DNA of 64,000 nt from Colwellia_A sp047621305 (lineage in GTDB: Bacteria > Pseudomonadota > Gammaproteobacteria > Enterobacterales > Alteromonadaceae): NCBI GenBank assembly GCA_047621305.1, contig JBLHNB010000010.1, forward strand, positions 1 to 64,000, given 5' to 3'. This document shows, one piece after another, positions 63,856 to 64,000 of this stretch. Within the stretch, counting starts at the first letter, position 1; every line of letters begins with the position of its first letter. The notes under the pieces were generated by a model that worked only from the letters and a program-made list of their open reading frames with translations, searched no databases and was not told the DNA's origin. Both the position numbers and the translations under genes were made by a program.

Positions 63856-64000
63856 TTAACTTTTTATTATTTTTCTAATCTTTCCGTCAACACCTAATTT
63901 TTCTATTATTTTGTGAATAAATTTATAGGTTTTTCTAAGATAAATTTGGACCCTTATTAAAAAAGCTGCAACAGAATAAGATTTTGTTAAAAGTAGCTTA
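63856..64000 (-). CDS. C-terminal end of an unidentified protein, cut by window edge
   Basis: On the minus strand a frame is open from the window end to a TAA at 63856-63858. The 47 residues seen are basic and end LGVDGKIRKIIKS, preceded by AAFLIRVQIYLRKTYKF. This looks like the tail of a glycan- or acceptor-modifying enzyme, but it is too short to name. It is convergent with the NRPS gene and may belong to the next minus-strand operon of the locus. Confidence 0.5.
   Translation of the reverse strand, partial: KLLLTKSYSVAAFLIRVQIYLRKTYKFIHKIIEKLGVDGKIRKIIKS

Noticed and set aside
1..64000. CRISPR array, prophage, transposase or restriction-modification genes
   Set aside because: I found no regularly spaced direct repeats, no phage structural genes and no transposase. 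The only methylase is the housekeeping Dam in its usual context.

Overview
The window is AT-rich gammaproteobacterial chromosome, most likely from a marine member of the Alteromonadales close to Colwellia or Thalassotalea. This rests on gene content and order (pilMNOPQ-aroKB-damX-dam with a divergent PBP1a gene, prsK/prsR, an exosortase-A type polysaccharide locus, hutF/hutG) and on a short repeat family with ATACCAATTGAAATAATGAATCG ends split over several copies. Nothing in the window names the species.

1-8.3 kb is mostly housekeeping. It holds the end of the histidine catabolic genes hutG and hutF, ccoG, srkA, dsbA, a VTT-domain membrane protein and a protein made of two tandem SSB-like OB folds. 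A repeat-rich gap follows, with a 535-bp inverted-repeat-bounded element and a tRNA-Arg(CCG) beside a decayed tRNA. 8.6-18.7 kb holds an RND efflux pair followed almost without gap by prsK, then prsR (a sigma-54 activator), ompR and envZ. 18.7-32.7 kb holds pckA, PBP1a, the type IV pilus operon pilMNOPQ, aroK, aroB, damX, dam and a DUF2970 protein.

33-64 kb is a large exopolysaccharide locus of the XrtA/PEP-CTERM type. It starts with a PEP-CTERM protein that has a very good sigma-54 promoter match. UDP-GlcNAc dehydrogenase and epimerase genes (tviB/wbpP type) are next, then the conserved block of ATPase, outer-membrane protein, tyrosine kinase, chain-length determinant and export lipoprotein, and the divergent initiating sugar transferase. 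A large multidomain lipoprotein that may act on polysaccharide follows. The last part holds glycosyltransferases, NodB-type deacetylases, a CapK-like adenylate-forming enzyme, an OafA-type acyltransferase, a flippase and a single-module NRPS (C-A-PCP-TE). The exosortase itself is not in the window.

The parts fit one model. PrsK senses and PrsR activates sigma-54 promoters of PEP-CTERM genes. The EPS locus makes and exports an amino-uronic-acid-containing polymer that is probably acylated, deacetylated and possibly amino-acylated. PEP-CTERM proteins are sorted to the envelope together with it. The regulatory link is supported by sequence at one promoter; the chemistry of the polymer is inference.
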